From Sphingopyxis sp. YR583 (GTDB lineage Bacteria; Pseudomonadota; Alphaproteobacteria; Sphingomonadales; Sphingomonadaceae): DNA of 64,000 nucleotides. Shown here piece by piece: positions 62,748-64,000 of this stretch. The stretch spans positions 744,001 to 808,000 of the forward strand of contig NZ_FNWK01000001.1 in the NCBI RefSeq assembly GCF_900108295.1, in the 5' to 3' direction. Under the pieces are notes generated by a model. The model was not told the DNA's origin, made no database searches, and worked only from the letters and a program-made list of their open reading frames with translations. The stretch's first letter is position 1. Every line of letters begins with the position of its first letter. A program made the position numbers and the translations under genes.

Positions 62748-63380
62748 ATGAGTGAAGACCGTCCCCCCATAAGGATATTGATCGTCGACGATCACCCGGT
62801 GCTGCGCGCCGGCGTCGCGGCGATGCTGGGCAATCAGTCGGACCTGCTCGTCATTGGCGAGGCCGGCGACGGGGCTGAGGCACTCGAACAATTTCGATCG
62901 CTGTATCCCGATGTGGTAGTGATGGACCTGCAGATGCCCGGAATGAACGGGGTCGAGGCAACGGCAGCGATCCGCGCTGAAGCACCATCTGCAAAAATCC
63001 TGGTCCTGACCACCTATGCGGGCGACGCCCAGGCGGTGCGCGCGCTCCGCGCCGGAGCGACCGGTTATCTGCTCAAGAACAGCCTGCGCACGCAAATCGT
63101 CGACGCCGTTCGCGCCGTCCATGCCGGCAAACGGCATATCGACCCCGACGTGTCCGAACAGATCGCGCTGCATGTCGCCGACGAACCCCTGACCGAACGC
63201 GAGTTGTCGGTCCTCGAACTCGTCGCGCAGGGACATGCGAACAAACAGGCTGCCGCGGCGCTCGGCCTCGCCGAAGAAACCGTCAAGGCGCATCTCAAGA
63301 ATATCTTCGTCAAGCTCGACGTCAACGATCGCACCCGCGCGGTCACCGTGGCGATGGAGCGGGGCATGTTGGGCACCTGA
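62748..63380 (+). CDS. NarL-type response regulator
   Basis: 210 residues from the ATG at 62748. Receiver residues are Asp14-Asp15, phospho-acceptor Asp60 (VVVMDLQMPGMNGVE) and Lys109; the LuxR-type HTH is LTERELSVLELVAQGHANKQ, then AEETVKAHLKNIFVKLDVND. No histidine kinase gene is adjacent within the window. It is followed 145 bp later by a second, FixJ-like regulator in the same direction, so both may belong to a signalling group continuing to the right. Confidence 0.9.
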   Translation: MSEDRPPIRILIVDDHPVLRAGVAAMLGNQSDLLVIGEAGDGAEALEQFRSLYPDVVVMDLQMPGMNGVEATAAIRAEAPSAKILVLTTYAGDAQAVRALRAGATGYLLKNSLRTQIVDAVRAVHAGKRHIDPDVSEQIALHVADEPLTERELSVLELVAQGHANKQAAAALGLAEETVKAHLKNIFVKLDVNDRTRAVTVAMERGMLGT

Positions 63381-63525
63381 TTCCACCCCCGAACGGGGCA
63401 GCGAGGGCTCCCGGCGACGGGGATGGCATATCGGCGACCGCCATTTATCCTCGCGCCGGGCACCGCGCCACTTTGCAACGTCACACGTCAAGCGACCACA
63501 CGCCCACGCCGCGCTGGAGGAAGTC

Positions 63526-64000
63526 ATGGAGAATGATGATCCCCTCATAATTGTCGTCGACGACGACGACGCCATTCGCGACGCAGTGGCGAACCTGCTC
63601 GCATCGGTCGGCATCGACGCCATTGGTTTCGGATCGCCGGCCGAGGCCGAAAAGGCGTCGCTGCCCGACCGCCCTGGCTGCTTCATCCTCGATGTCCGCA
63701 TGCCCGGCGCGAGCGGCCTTGATTTCCAGCGGCAGCTTTGCACGGGACCGGGCCGCGGCAAGCCCGTCATTTTCCTGACCGCCCATGGCGACATACCGAT
63801 GTCGGTGCAGGCAATGAAGGCGGGCGCGATCGACTTCCTCACCAAACCGTTTCGCGACCAGACGCTGCTCGACGCGATCCAGACGGCGATTGCGCGCGAT
63901 TGTACGCAGCGAAGAGCCAGCTGGATCTGCAACGGGCACCTCGAGCGTTTCTCTGCGCTGACGCCGCGCGAGCGCGAGGTCATGCAGCACGTCGCGATGG
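63526..64000 (+). CDS. FixJ/TodT-like response regulator (cut by right edge)
   Basis: 158 codons are visible and the frame continues off the window. It begins MENDDPLIIVVDDDDAIRDA, with phospho-acceptor Asp56 in FILDVRMPGASGLDF, Thr85 in FLTAHGD and Lys107 (DFLTKPFRDQ). The linker is followed by the start of a LuxR-type HTH (LTPREREVMQHVAM). FixJ-type proteins activate transcription on phosphorylation. GGAGG precedes the ATG. An opposite-strand open frame (63481-63990) is its shadow. Confidence 0.88.
   Translation, partial: MENDDPLIIVVDDDDAIRDAVANLLASVGIDAIGFGSPAEAEKASLPDRPGCFILDVRMPGASGLDFQRQLCTGPGRGKPVIFLTAHGDIPMSVQAMKAGAIDFLTKPFRDQTLLDAIQTAIARDCTQRRASWICNGHLERFSALTPREREVMQHVAM

Noticed and set aside
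62025..63983. 652-codon minus-strand open frame
   Set aside because: Shadow of the hydratase and the two response regulators on the plus strand.

Overview
The window is GC-rich, tightly packed chromosomal DNA that looks like an alphaproteobacterium of the Sphingomonadales (Sphingopyxis/Sphingomonas type). The basis is family content (large TonB receptors, an acidic exopolysaccharide cluster, a HutF-type histidine pathway, ACAD10/11-like acyl-CoA dehydrogenases) and codon style. The genus is an inference. I saw no rRNA, tRNA, CRISPR array, phage or insertion sequence.

Left part (1-13.1 kb) is catabolic. After an ECF sigma/FecR-type pair at the edge come two acyl-CoA/alcohol operons on the minus strand. 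The first (4875 to 789) encodes an APH-fold kinase, an SDR, an ACAD10/11-type acyl-CoA dehydrogenase and a zinc alcohol dehydrogenase; a divergent TetR gene and a palindromic operator face it. The second (12347 to 5599) is a coupled six-gene unit: TonB receptor, SDR, cupin, zinc-type dehydrogenase, small membrane protein and acyl-CoA ligase. It lies downstream of a second TetR gene, with two adjacent inverted repeats at its promoter.

13.2-18.3 kb holds a trimeric (YadA-like) autotransporter divergent from a NarL-type response regulator/histidine kinase pair; the shared promoter region carries a 7-2-7 inverted heptamer. 18.5-26.9 kb holds an AhpD-like protein and an iron/siderophore-type uptake locus: TonB receptor, lipoprotein binding protein, YncE-like propeller, FecCD permease, ATPase, IroE/Fes-like esterase and cytochrome b561. 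27.1-29.4 kb is a LysR gene followed by a second ACAD10/11-like dehydrogenase, with overlapping LysR-type boxes between them.

29.4-53.1 kb is a Wzx/Wzy-type exopolysaccharide cluster arranged as several short opposing operons. It supplies UDP-sugars (galU, ugd, an epimerase), an initiating phosphoglycosyltransferase, five glycosyltransferases (two GT4, two GT2, one GT25), pyruvyl- and acyl-modifying enzymes, a flippase, a polymerase, a BY-kinase co-polymerase, a short OPX export lipoprotein and an outer-membrane beta-barrel. The product is predicted to be an acidic, pyruvylated and acylated polymer. Embedded oddities are an aldehyde dehydrogenase homologue lacking its catalytic residues, a beta-helix protein without a signal peptide, a small Tat-like lipoprotein and a membrane-anchored EEP-fold hydrolase.

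53.3-60.6 kb is a complete histidine utilisation locus (hutC-hutF divergent from hutI-hutH-hutG-hutU) with an 18-bp perfect palindrome between the two arms. 60.6-64 kb holds an acyl-CoA dehydrogenase/MaoC-type hydratase pair and two response regulators, the last cut by the window edge.
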